From Rhodococcus sp. Leaf247 (GTDB taxonomy: Bacteria > Actinomycetota > Actinomycetes > Mycobacteriales > Mycobacteriaceae), in contig NZ_LMRP01000002.1 in NCBI RefSeq assembly GCF_001426185.1, forward strand, positions 1,008,144-1,072,143: a DNA stretch of 64,000 nt, read 5' to 3'. Under the pieces are notes generated by a model. That model did not search any database. It saw only the letters and a list, made by a program, of their open reading frames with translations, and was not told the DNA's origin. Position numbers and translations under genes: made by a program. Positions 8,159 through 15,434 of the stretch are shown in pieces (position 1 is the first letter of the stretch; every line of letters begins with the position of its first letter).

Positions 8159-9691
8159 GTGACGGACGACACGGCCAAGCACGTATTCATCTCCTACGTC
8201 CGCCAAGACAGCGACCAAGTCGATCGACTGTGCAAGCTGTTGGACAAAGCGCAAATCCCGTACTGGACTGACCGCTCGAAGCTTGGGCCCGGTGACTCTT
8301 GGAAACGGAAAATTCGAGATGCCATTCGCTCAGGGTCTGCCGTTTTCCTGGCATGCTTCTCGGAGAACCAGCGGTCGAAAGACACTTCGTACATGAACGT
8401 TGAGTTGACTGTCGCAGTTGAGGAGTATCAGCAGCGGCCTCCCAGCCGAACCTGGCTGATCCCGGTTCGCTTCGACGACGTGGAAGTGGAGGACTGGGAT
8501 CTCGGAGCCGGCCGTTCGCTCCGAGACATCAATTACGCGGATCTCTTCGGTGACGACTACACGGCCAACGCCGTAGGTCTGGTCACGACGATCACAGAAG
8601 TTCTCGGCGGACCACGCCCGGACGCGGCCACAGTGCGAGCTTCGGTCGATGAAGCCGCGGACACTGACCGTCCAACAATGCTGAGGACCCTGACCAAATC
8701 GTTGATCCTTGAGCCTCGCAAACGGATCGAACTGAACGACCTGGTCCAAGCTGAGACGCAACGAATCCTGACCGAGCTCAAGTCACCAGGACGTTTTCCG
8801 ACGTCATTTCCCGCTGGCACGGAGGATGTCGACTATGCAGTAGCCGCGACGGCCGAGGACTACTGGAAGTTGGTCGAGCCGCTCTGCTGGTCGATCCAGA
8901 TTGCCGCGCGATACTCTGAGTCTGCTGAACAACTAACTCCGTGGATACGCGCGATGACGGCGTTGCATTCGTACGGCAACGAACAGGTCAGCGGTAGCAG
9001 CGCCCTTATAAAGTTGCGCCTCGTGCCGTTGCTGGCGTGCGTGGTTACCGCGGCGGTGGCGGCAGTCGGCGACGAGCGGTGGACGAACGTACGCGCCTTA
9101 TTGGTCGACTGCAGTGTCAAGATCCGATACGGCGACGCGAGAACAGAACCCATCTCGGAATCGGTGGACTTCTACGCACCGTTCACCGACGCCGGGCAGT
9201 TAGCTCCAAGCGCACTCGCCTATGCAGCGGACGGTGACACATACACCGTCCAAACTGCATTGGATGCGATGCGACGCGATCGCCAAAATAGTCCTTTACC
9301 GCGGCGTCTGCAACCCGTGGCTGATTGGATGTTCGAGATCATGAAGCCACTCTTCGTCGAGCAATTCCCGGGCAACGACGCGTACGAGGAAGCATTCGAG
9401 CAAGCTGAAACGATGCTTGGCTTAATAACCCAAGACAGCATCACCAACTTCAAGGCGCTGCACCCCGAACTCACGTGGCTGGGCGGGACTCGCTGGTTCG
9501 GTCGCGCCACCTGGCGAAATCGTCACTCCGATTCCCCGCCCGTAGCAGAATTCGCCGAGCGGTTGACCACAGATGGTCACCTGTACGCGCCCCTACGCGC
9601 CGGTCTGTTCGGTGGTCAGATCGAGCGTGCCAGAGAGGCGGCTAACGCGTACGCGGAAGACTTTCAGAAAGTTTCACGGAACCGTTGGTGA
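8159..9691 (+). CDS. TIR-domain protein with an uncharacterised C-terminal region
   Basis: A 510-aa protein. Residues 7 to about 135 form a bacterial TIR (TIR_2) domain: HVFISYVRQD at 8-17, and the SYMNVEL segment with Glu82 in the position of the catalytic glutamate of NAD-cleaving TIRs. The remaining ~370 residues are largely helical, with no recognised domain; about 240-500 could be a sensor or oligomerisation region. The start is GTG at 8159 with AGGA about 8 bases upstream. A longer frame to the left overlaps mobC and is unlikely. Many bacterial TIR proteins act as NADases in abortive phage defence. Lower GC than the flanks and its place in a mobile relic support a defence role, which remains inference. 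Confidence 0.8.
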   Translation: MTDDTAKHVFISYVRQDSDQVDRLCKLLDKAQIPYWTDRSKLGPGDSWKRKIRDAIRSGSAVFLACFSENQRSKDTSYMNVELTVAVEEYQQRPPSRTWLIPVRFDDVEVEDWDLGAGRSLRDINYADLFGDDYTANAVGLVTTITEVLGGPRPDAATVRASVDEAADTDRPTMLRTLTKSLILEPRKRIELNDLVQAETQRILTELKSPGRFPTSFPAGTEDVDYAVAATAEDYWKLVEPLCWSIQIAARYSESAEQLTPWIRAMTALHSYGNEQVSGSSALIKLRLVPLLACVVTAAVAAVGDERWTNVRALLVDCSVKIRYGDARTEPISESVDFYAPFTDAGQLAPSALAYAADGDTYTVQTALDAMRRDRQNSPLPRRLQPVADWMFEIMKPLFVEQFPGNDAYEEAFEQAETMLGLITQDSITNFKALHPELTWLGGTRWFGRATWRNRHSDSPPVAEFAERLTTDGHLYAPLRAGLFGGQIERAREAANAYAEDFQKVSRNRW

Positions 9692-9822
9692 CCTCCGCGC
9701 CTGGGGTTCGAGTACGGGTCAGGGCCGACCGCATGTACCCGGAATGGACGAGTGCGGTTCAGCTCCGTGAAGTGAGGGATGATCGGGAGGCCGTGCGGGC
9801 CGCCCCGGTCAGTCCCCTTTAT

Positions 9823-9874
9823 GGGTGAGTCGAGCGGTCGCTTGCGCAGCAGGCCGACTCACGGTGACTCACCC
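9823..9874. repeat. Inverted repeat upstream of a broken element gene
   Basis: The arms gggtgagtc (9823-9831) and gactcaccc (9866-9874) are exact inverted copies, and a shorter cgactcac copy lies between them at 9855-9862. It sits about 30 bp before the ATG at 9904 and could be an operator or part of the element's regulatory region. No function is known. Confidence 0.4.
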
Positions 9875-9903
9875 GGACTGACTAACTCCGAAAGGCCCGC
9901 ATC

Positions 9904-10331
9904 ATGTCTGTCACCACTGTCACCACTGTCACTCCTGTCGACCCGGCCGCCGTTCGCGCCGCCGCAGAGGCCGCATTGAACGACCGCCTCGCCCACATCG
10001 ACACCATCGTCACGGCGCAGAACGACCGCGCCGCCGCCGACAACGAAGTGCGCATAGCACAGGCACGGGTAGCGGGGCTCGCGGCCGCCGCGTGCCGCAC
10101 CGCAGTCGCTTGCGGGCGGACCGTCCCGAGCTCCGCAAGGCGGGCCTGTCCGTCCCGGACTCCGTTGCCCGACCCAGCAAGCGCGCCACCCGCACCACCG
10201 GCGGCCGCGGACGCGGCACCGACACTGCGTCCGGCCGGCCCCAGGACACCAGGGACCGCGGTGGTGAGTGGTTCGCGACTGATGCAACAGCGCAGCGGCG
10301 CGGACCGGTCGCACGGAATCCGGAGGCATGA
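9904..10331 (+). pseudogene. Frameshifted small mobile-element protein
   Basis: The frame starts MSVTTVTTVTPVDPAAVRAA and runs through a helical region rich in Ala, Arg and Asp to about residue 60. Coding character then moves to another frame, which contains PELRKAGLSVPDSVARPS and ends NPEA at 10331. Joined across one shift near 10095-10115, the product would be a ~140-aa protein of the kind seen beside mob genes in actinobacterial plasmids. The name is not known. The start has a GAAAGG ribosome site. Confidence 0.5.
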
Positions 10332-10473
10332 GCCGCCTGTCGAACAGTCGAGGGTTCCGACCGCTGGGCCCGTACCCTGCCCCGGCACCGGTGAATGTGG
10401 TCGGCGTTGTCGTTGTGGGCATACCCGCTGATCGGTGCCGGATCGGCTGGTGTGCTGGCCCCTCAGTTCGCGT
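10332..10473 (+). pseudogene. Relic of a small membrane protein related to the next gene
   Basis: An ATG at 10327-10329 follows GGAGG, and the text GFRPLGPYPAPAPVNVV runs into a valine-rich stretch. In another frame the sequence at about 10417-10473 reads AYPLIGAGSAGVLAPQFA. The intact gene downstream has AYPLIGAVSAAVLSTPFA at the matching place, and the DNA is also similar. This points to an old duplication in which the first copy has lost its frame. The rest of the interval to 10668 shows nothing further that can be supported. Confidence 0.35.
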
Positions 10474-10668
10474 CCTGTAGGGGCCCGCCGTGCTCGGGCG
10501 GTGTCTGACTGCCACGGTGTTCGCCAGTGCGCCTCTCGGCAGGTGGCCGCTCGTAGCGGCGAAGGGGTGGTACCCGGGGCATTGGGATCGAACACCGTCG
10601 ATCCGAGCAACGACGTGGGCCTCGGGTGTATACCGGTGTCGGCGGCAACACGGCCGGAGTGTGGTTGG

Positions 10669-10995
10669 GTGACGCGCATGACGAAGCTGATGGCGTGGGC
10701 TGCCCTCGCGGGTGCGGTTATCGGTCTGGTTTTTCTGGGCGCCGAGGGCATCGCCATGAACACCGATGGCGGGTCTGTTGTCGTGTACGAGGGCTCGTAC
10801 GAGCCGCTGCGCGGCGTCGAGATGATCCGGGAGACGCCGGAGGACGTCTCTCGTGCATTGGAGGATGCACTGAACTGGTGGAACCAACTGCCGCTCCCGT
10901 GGTGGGCCTACCCGCTGATCGGTGCCGTATCAGCTGCGGTGCTGTCGACACCGTTCGCGATCGCCGGAGTTCGGCTGGGTCGTCAACGGCGGTGA
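10669..10995 (+). CDS. Small two-helix membrane protein of the element
   Basis: About 108 aa from a GTG at 10669 (GGAG ten bases upstream), or 105 aa from the ATG at 10678. Membrane segments lie at the N-terminus (MAWAALAGAVIGLVFLG) and near the C-terminus (WWAYPLIGAVSAAVLS); the ~60 residues between them are acidic and carry two Trp. The protein ends in RLGRQRR, suggesting a cytoplasmic tail. Its stop overlaps the GTG of the next frame (GTGA). No family name is recognised. It is probably cargo of the integrated element. Confidence 0.5.
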   Translation: MTRMTKLMAWAALAGAVIGLVFLGAEGIAMNTDGGSVVVYEGSYEPLRGVEMIRETPEDVSRALEDALNWWNQLPLPWWAYPLIGAVSAAVLSTPFAIAGVRLGRQRR

Positions 10996-11210
10996 ATAGC
11001 GACCTGAGTCCGACTGTGCCGCTTGCTGTCGACGTGACCTGGATGGTCTGTGTCCTGTTGTGGGCCGTCTCGACGGGCATCGCTGTCGTGTCGATCACGC
11101 GAGCTCGGCACAGCCGGGAGGGCGCGAAAGCGTAGTGGAGCCTGTTCGTGATCGCCGTCCCGTTCATCGGAGCTTTGGCGTGGTTCTGGCAGCGCCGACC
11201 TGAACGATGA
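10992..11210 (+). pseudogene. PLDc_N-like small membrane protein broken by an in-frame amber codon
   Basis: The GTG at 10992 starts a 47-codon frame with one hydrophobic segment (WMVCVLLWAVSTGIAVV) and RARHSREGAKA before a TAG at 11133-11135. Translation in the same frame straight after the TAG gives WSLFVIAVPFIGALAW then FWQRRPER and a TGA at 11210. The two halves together match the two-helix layout of the PLDc_N (phospholipase D nuclease N-terminal) family, in which a basic stretch and 'KALW' link the helices. A nonsense mutation is the simplest explanation. Alternatively only the 47-aa product is made. Confidence 0.45.
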
Positions 11211-11266
11211 ACTCGACCGCGAGCGCCATCACCAGAGCGCAACTAATGTCATCCGGCCGGTCGCGA

Positions 11267-11497
11267 TCAGAACCGGGCGTGTTGCGCCTCTTCGGCGGTC
11301 TGATCGCGGGCGGTGCACCAGAGGGTATCTAGATGCCGGGCAACGCGAGGGTGTACCTCAAGGGTGCCCCAGTCGGCGCCTTGTGCGTGTTCGGCGTCGA
11401 GCCACCGGCCGGCGCCCTCACCGTCCGCGGTGAGCGCCCCGTCGGCAGTGACGTACCGGTCCGGTCCCGCAGCGTCGGCGGTGTTGTCGCCGTTCAT
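11267..11497 (-). CDS. Small hypothetical acidic protein (76 aa)
   Basis: An acidic, alanine-rich protein starting MNGDNTADAAGPDRYVTADG. The ATG overlaps the stop of the DnaB-N-like frame upstream (ATGA), and GGGGGAG lies just before it, so it was the second gene of that element operon. It has no membrane segment and no known motif. Whether it is still expressed is doubtful because the upstream gene is broken. Confidence 0.45.
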   Translation of the reverse strand: MNGDNTADAAGPDRYVTADGALTADGEGAGRWLDAEHAQGADWGTLEVHPRVARHLDTLWCTARDQTAEEAQHARF

Positions 11498-12064
11498 GTG
11501 TGCGCTCCCCCGGCTTGGAAGGTGTTCAGCCGCTTACAAGCTGCCCGCTGCATGGTGACGAGTTCGACCATGTAGTCGAACAGTTCCTCCTCGGGGCCTT
11601 GTTCGGCGGCCTGGATGAGCCGCTGCCCGGTGATGTGGAACGACCGCCGGTACGACTGAGAGAGGACGATGTCGGCGTAGTGCACGGCGGCGGAGGATCC
11701 GGTGGTGTCGGCGGTGACGACGTCCGCCAACGCTCGGCGCAGCGGTGCGCCCTTCTGACCCCTGGTTTTACGCAGGACGGCGGCGACGGAGGCGGGGCCG
11801 TGCGTTTGTCCACTGGTGACGAGTCAGCGATGGCGGTGAAAAATTCGGTGTAGGCGGGTTCGGAGAAGTCGGCCGGTACCCAGGGCGTCGGTGACCTGGA
11901 CGGCGGTATCGGTGTCGACGCTCCACATGAGCGCGCAGAAGGTCAACTATTCCGGGGCGGTCCGCGGGTCGAGGCCGGGAATGTCGAAGGCGCTGGTGGT
12001 CTCGGCGGCGAGGTCCGATTCGCTCTCTAGCGCGATGAATACCGAGCCCTTGCCTGTGACCTCG
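11494..12064 (-). pseudogene. DnaB-like helicase N-terminal domain protein, degraded
   Basis: Homology to the DnaB-N-like proteins of actinobacterial mobile elements is spread over three frames. The 5' part reads SAFDIPGLDPRTAPE, then a TAG, then LTFCALMWSVDTDTAVQV. The middle, in another frame, has PADFSEPAYTEFFTAIAD. The 3' part has GPASVAAVLRKTRG and then RRSFHITGQRLIQAAEQG before the end. An amber stop near 11954 and at least two shifts make it non-functional as one product. The 3' frame alone could give 78 aa from a TTG at 11730. These proteins are thought to act in element replication. Confidence 0.55.
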
Positions 12065-12085
12065 ATGAACGGTTAACCTGGAGCC

Positions 12086-12127
12086 ATGTCGCGCATTCTC
12101 GTAGTTCGCCGCCGCAGCGGGGTCTGA
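12086..12127 (+). CDS. Branched-chain amino acid leader peptide (13 aa)
   Basis: A short frame reads MSRILVVRRRSGV and stops at TGA 12125-12127. The run Ile-Leu-Val-Val is what an attenuation leader for branched-chain amino acid genes carries, and GGAG lies immediately upstream of the ATG. It lies about 70 bp before a gene for a LeuA-type regulatory domain and overlaps the base of the first of two hairpins. The role as an attenuator leader is inference from arrangement and composition. Confidence 0.6.
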   Translation: MSRILVVRRRSGV

Positions 12128-12180
12128 TCTCGGACCGACCCCCCGCTGCGGGTCGTCGGGTTGCGTGTCGGTCCTTCCTC
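12113..12180 (+). promoter_or_regulatory. Putative transcription attenuator (interleaved hairpins)
   Basis: Two stems interlock. Stem one pairs cgcagcgggg (12113-12122) with ccccgctgcg (12141-12150), ten exact pairs that include the last leader codons. Stem two pairs ggaccgac (12132-12139) with gtcggtcc (12167-12174) and is followed by a pyrimidine-rich run (ttcctcttctc). The left arm of stem two lies in the loop of stem one, so they compete. A ribosome stalled on the Ile-Leu-Val-Val codons would favour one form over the other, the classic logic of attenuation. Confidence 0.55.
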
Positions 12181-12199
12181 TTCTCGGAAAGACCTCGCC

Positions 12200-12673
12200 A
12201 TGAGTACCAGCGCACATTCCTTCACGCCGGATTTCTTCTCGCACAATTCGGCTGCCATTCATGCCTCCTCACCCTTGCCGCACGGTTTGCGCGCGGAAGC
12301 TGACGGCATGTTCTTCGCAGAGTTCGCCCGCACGTATTCGCCGACTACAGGTCCGATCCGGCTGGGTTCCGCGGAGTGCGCTCCGAAGGGCGCGGGCCGG
12401 TTCGAATTCACGGCCACTCTCGCCGTCGGCGACACGATCCGTAGCTCGTCGGTGACCTGCCACGGCCCCGCCGAAGCATTCACGTCGATGCTCTACGACG
12501 CCGGGGTGAACCTCGAGATCCTCTCGTTCCACCAGCAGATCACCGAGACGGGAATCGTCACGTTCATTCGCGGACAGCAGGATTCACGCATCGCGTGGGC
12601 GATGGGCACCGGATCGAATGCGACCGAGGCGACCGCGAAGGCCCTGGTGGCCGCGGCCAACCGCACCGCCTGA
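12200..12673 (+). CDS. Stand-alone LeuA-type allosteric (regulatory) domain protein
   Basis: A 157-aa protein starting MSTSAHSFTPDFFSHNS. From about residue 58 to the end it resembles the C-terminal regulatory domain of 2-isopropylmalate synthase: IRLGSAEC, FEFTATLAVGD, then the closing pattern AWAMGTGSNATEATAKAL and VAAANR, which corresponds to 'WGVGID-x-NI-x-x-AS-x-x-A-x-x-SAVNR' in LeuA. There is no TIM-barrel catalytic domain. In LeuA this domain binds leucine. The free version may sense a branched-chain amino acid or modulate LeuA. The leader peptide and hairpins just upstream fit control by branched-chain amino acids. The ATG was chosen for the start of coding character; a longer frame upstream overlaps the attenuator. 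Confidence 0.7.
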   Translation: MSTSAHSFTPDFFSHNSAAIHASSPLPHGLRAEADGMFFAEFARTYSPTTGPIRLGSAECAPKGAGRFEFTATLAVGDTIRSSSVTCHGPAEAFTSMLYDAGVNLEILSFHQQITETGIVTFIRGQQDSRIAWAMGTGSNATEATAKALVAAANRTA

Positions 12674-12674
12674 G

Positions 12675-13265
12675 TCAGGAGAGCAGTCGCGCGAGTGCGT
12701 CGTCCCAGTCGCGCTCGCGCGTCCGGTCGTAGACGCGCACGAGGGCCGAGCGAGTGACGACCAGGGCCAAAGCGATCAGGCCGATGAGGGCTCCCGCGCC
12801 GAAGACGCTGACAACGGCGACGTCGACACCTGTCGGCGGCGGCGATGTCCGACGGCCCTGGTCGTCGACGGTGATCGGCAGGGTCGTCCCCGCCGGGCTG
12901 TGGGCTGCAACCGGGACGGACCCGACGTGCTTCGTACCGTCGAGGGTCCACGTCGCGGGAGTGAGCACCGTCGGCTCGACGGGGGAGAACTGATCGGATG
13001 CCACCACACCGGCAGGCGCCTCGATGGTCGTCGACGCCTGGACCGTCGAGGTCCTGGCGGCGAGTTCCAGGGCGGACGACTGCTGCGAGTGGAAGAGAGT
13101 CACGCCGACCACGACGGCGAACGGCACGGACATCAGGAACAGCGTTACCAGGATCCGGTGCATGCGCGCCTCGGCTCGGTCGACGGGACGCATCAGCGGA
13201 TGTCGAGAATCGAGCGGTCGTCCGGACGCATCCGTCCGACGTGCAGTTCTCTTGTTGTCCGCCAT
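12675..13265 (-). CDS. Rv1733c-like membrane protein
   Basis: A 196-aa protein with a membrane segment at about 37-58 (ILVTLFLMSVPFAVVVGVTLF), a ~90-residue exported loop rich in Thr, Pro and Val, and a second membrane segment at about 149-172 (AVVSVFGAGALIGLIALALVV) before a charged tail. This layout matches the Rv1733c family of mycobacterial membrane proteins, whose role is unknown; Rv1733c itself belongs to the dormancy regulon. It is convergent with the LeuA-domain gene, separated by 1 bp. Confidence 0.7.
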   Translation of the reverse strand: MADNKRTARRTDASGRPLDSRHPLMRPVDRAEARMHRILVTLFLMSVPFAVVVGVTLFHSQQSSALELAARTSTVQASTTIEAPAGVVASDQFSPVEPTVLTPATWTLDGTKHVGSVPVAAHSPAGTTLPITVDDQGRRTSPPPTGVDVAVVSVFGAGALIGLIALALVVTRSALVRVYDRTRERDWDDALARLLS

Positions 13266-13474
13266 GTGGATGTCCTGACTGAGTGTCGCGCCGCGAGCGG
13301 CGTCCGAGGTTCCGACCTCTACCGAGGGTCCCGTCCCGTCGACGTCCTCGCAAGGTAGTTCGTTTCACATCACATGTGTTCCCGGTTACCCGAGGTGCTT
13401 TACCGTTACCGTCTGTCATAGTAATCTGTGTAAGCCGGACCACAGCCGGTGATCATGCATCGAAAGGACCTGCC

Positions 13475-14356
13475 ATGACGGCCGACGCCGACAACTTGGT
13501 GCTGCAGGCACGCGACGTCCATTTCGACTGGGACGACCTCCCGATGCATTGGATCCCCGACGAGCCGTTCTCCACACATGCGCTCAACGTTCTGCATCTG
13601 CTGCTGCCCGCCGGCGAGGAATGGTTCGTCGAGACGTTCCGTCAGGCACTGCCCTTCATCGAGGACGAGAAGCTCCGCGACGACGTGATCGGCTTCATCG
13701 GCCAGGAAGCGATGCACTCGTCCGCCCACTCCGGCGTTCTCGAGCACCTCCAGCGCAGCGGCCTCGACCCCACGCCGTTCACCGATCAGATGAACTGGGT
13801 CTTCGGCAAGGTTCTCGGTCCGCGGCCCGTCACCAGCAGCCGCGAGAAGAACTACCTGGTCGAGCGGCTGGCCATCATTGCCGCCATCGAGCACATCACG
13901 GCCTTCCTGGGCGACTGGGTGCTCAATGCCGAGGGACTGGACCGCGCCGGCATCCACCCGACCATGCTCGACCTGCTGCGCTGGCACGGGTCGGAGGAAG
14001 TCGAGCACCGGTCCGTCGCCTACGAGACGATGCGCTACTTCGATCGGCGTGAGGTCCGCCGGCTGCGGACGCAGGCCCTCGCCGCACCGCTGCTGGTCTA
14101 CCTGTGGATCCGCGGCACCCGCTTCCTGATGCAGAACGACCCGACCCTGGCCGATGCACCCGCGTCGCATCGCCGACCCACGCCACTGGCATGGCGTCGT
14201 GCTGCCAAGAAGGGCACGGTGCCGGGGCCCATCGATCTCGGCCTGCGGCTCTCCCGCTACTTCCGACGCAGTTACCACCCCAGCCAGGAAGGCTCGACCG
14301 CTCAGGCCGTCGCGTACCTGGCCTCGTCGCCCGCCGCGCGGGCCGCGTCGCGATGA
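13475..14356 (+). CDS. Metal-dependent hydrolase (COG3687/PF10118 family)
   Basis: A 293-aa helical protein of the metal-dependent hydrolase family. Probable metal-binding histidines and acids are in QEAMHSSAHSGVLE, AAIEHITAFLGD and HGSEEVEHRSVAYE, an arrangement like a di-iron helical bundle. The ATG follows AAAGGA. Its stop overlaps the start of the oxidoreductase gene (ATGA), and an EphD-like hydrolase follows, so the three form an operon. With a 2Fe-2S reductase next door, the protein may be an oxygenase or hydroxylase that needs electrons rather than a hydrolase. That is inference from context. Confidence 0.82.
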   Translation: MTADADNLVLQARDVHFDWDDLPMHWIPDEPFSTHALNVLHLLLPAGEEWFVETFRQALPFIEDEKLRDDVIGFIGQEAMHSSAHSGVLEHLQRSGLDPTPFTDQMNWVFGKVLGPRPVTSSREKNYLVERLAIIAAIEHITAFLGDWVLNAEGLDRAGIHPTMLDLLRWHGSEEVEHRSVAYETMRYFDRREVRRLRTQALAAPLLVYLWIRGTRFLMQNDPTLADAPASHRRPTPLAWRRAAKKGTVPGPIDLGLRLSRYFRRSYHPSQEGSTAQAVAYLASSPAARAASR

Positions 14357-15417
14357 TCGACGCGCCTCGCGACCTCCGGGGCCGCCCACGCTCGGACCGG
14401 GCTCTCGGTCTCATCGGGCTCGTGGTCGGTAACTACCTCGGCGCCCTGTCGCGCATGCCGTACGACTCCCGGGTCGCACTCCGCCCGCCGGACACCGCGG
14501 CGACTCTCGTCGTCGATGCGGCCGTACCGATCACCGCCGACGGTGACGTCGTGCAGATCGACCTCGTCGACGCCGGCGGCTCTCCGCTGCCTCGGTGGCA
14601 GCCCGGGTGCCACATCGACATCCACCTCGACGGCGACGCGAACGGACCGCTCCGACGGCAGTACTCGCTGTGCGGCGACCCCGAGGACACCTCGCGCTAC
14701 CGGATCGCGGTGCGCCACATCGGGGCCGTCTCCGCTCGGATGCATGCACTGCGCGTCGGCGACACCGTGACCGTGCGCGGTCCACGCAACGCATTCCTGT
14801 TCGCCGGGGAACCCGCCGTCCACTTCGTCGCCGGCGGCATCGGCATCACCCCGATCCTTCCGATGGTCCGCGCCGCGCGCGATGCCGGCCTGGACTGGAC
14901 CTTCGTCTACTGCGGCCGCTCCCGGGACAGCATGCCGTTCCTGGAGGAGATCGAGAGCTGGGGCTCCTCGCGCGTTCGCATCCTCGACGGCGGAATCCCG
15001 ACTGCTGCAGATCTTCTGGGCGCCGCGCCGGCGAACTCGGCCGTGTACTGCTGCGGCCCGACACCCATGCTGAACTCGGTGCGGACCTCGTTCGCCGACT
15101 GCGGGGCGTCCGCCCTGCACTTCGAACGGTTCGGAGCACCCCCCGTCGTGGGTGGAACCCCGTTCACCGTCACCCTCGCACGCAGTGGGCGCACCCTCGA
15201 AGTACCCGCGGACCGGTCGGCGCTGTCCGTCATCGTCGACCAGGATCCGACCGTCGCCTACTCGTGCCGCCAAGGATTCTGCGGTACCTGCAAAGTGCGC
15301 GTCCTGGCCGGCGAACCCGACCACCGCGAGACCCGACTCGATCCCGCCGAACAGCGAGAGCACATGCTGCCGTGCGTCTCTCGTGCATACTCCGACACGT
15401 TGACCCTCGACCTCTGA
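14353..15417 (+). CDS. PDR/VanB-type ferredoxin reductase (FMN or FAD, NAD(P), 2Fe-2S)
   Basis: A 354-aa single-chain electron-transfer protein. The flavin-binding barrel carries RRQYSLCGDP near residue 100. The NAD(P) domain has GGIGITPILPMVRAA near 160. The C-terminal plant-type ferredoxin has the cysteine pattern SCRQGFCGTCKVR plus a later Cys in MLPCVSRA. Such proteins pass electrons from NAD(P)H to a partner oxygenase. An N-terminal extension with a hydrophobic patch (LGLIGLVVGNYLG) precedes the flavin domain. It is coupled by ATGA to the metal-dependent hydrolase upstream, the likely electron acceptor. Confidence 0.85.
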   Translation: MIDAPRDLRGRPRSDRALGLIGLVVGNYLGALSRMPYDSRVALRPPDTAATLVVDAAVPITADGDVVQIDLVDAGGSPLPRWQPGCHIDIHLDGDANGPLRRQYSLCGDPEDTSRYRIAVRHIGAVSARMHALRVGDTVTVRGPRNAFLFAGEPAVHFVAGGIGITPILPMVRAARDAGLDWTFVYCGRSRDSMPFLEEIESWGSSRVRILDGGIPTAADLLGAAPANSAVYCCGPTPMLNSVRTSFADCGASALHFERFGAPPVVGGTPFTVTLARSGRTLEVPADRSALSVIVDQDPTVAYSCRQGFCGTCKVRVLAGEPDHRETRLDPAEQREHMLPCVSRAYSDTLTLDL

Positions 15418-15434
15418 GAGAAGAGAATTCCGCG

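Noticed and set aside
9700..9760. tRNA-like word ggggttcgagtac
   Set aside because: No acceptor or anticodon stems can be formed around it.
10992..12064. Amber codons as evidence of stop-codon recoding
   Set aside because: The DnaB-N-like relic also has frameshifts, and no suppressor tRNA or recoding element is seen. Ordinary decay explains both.
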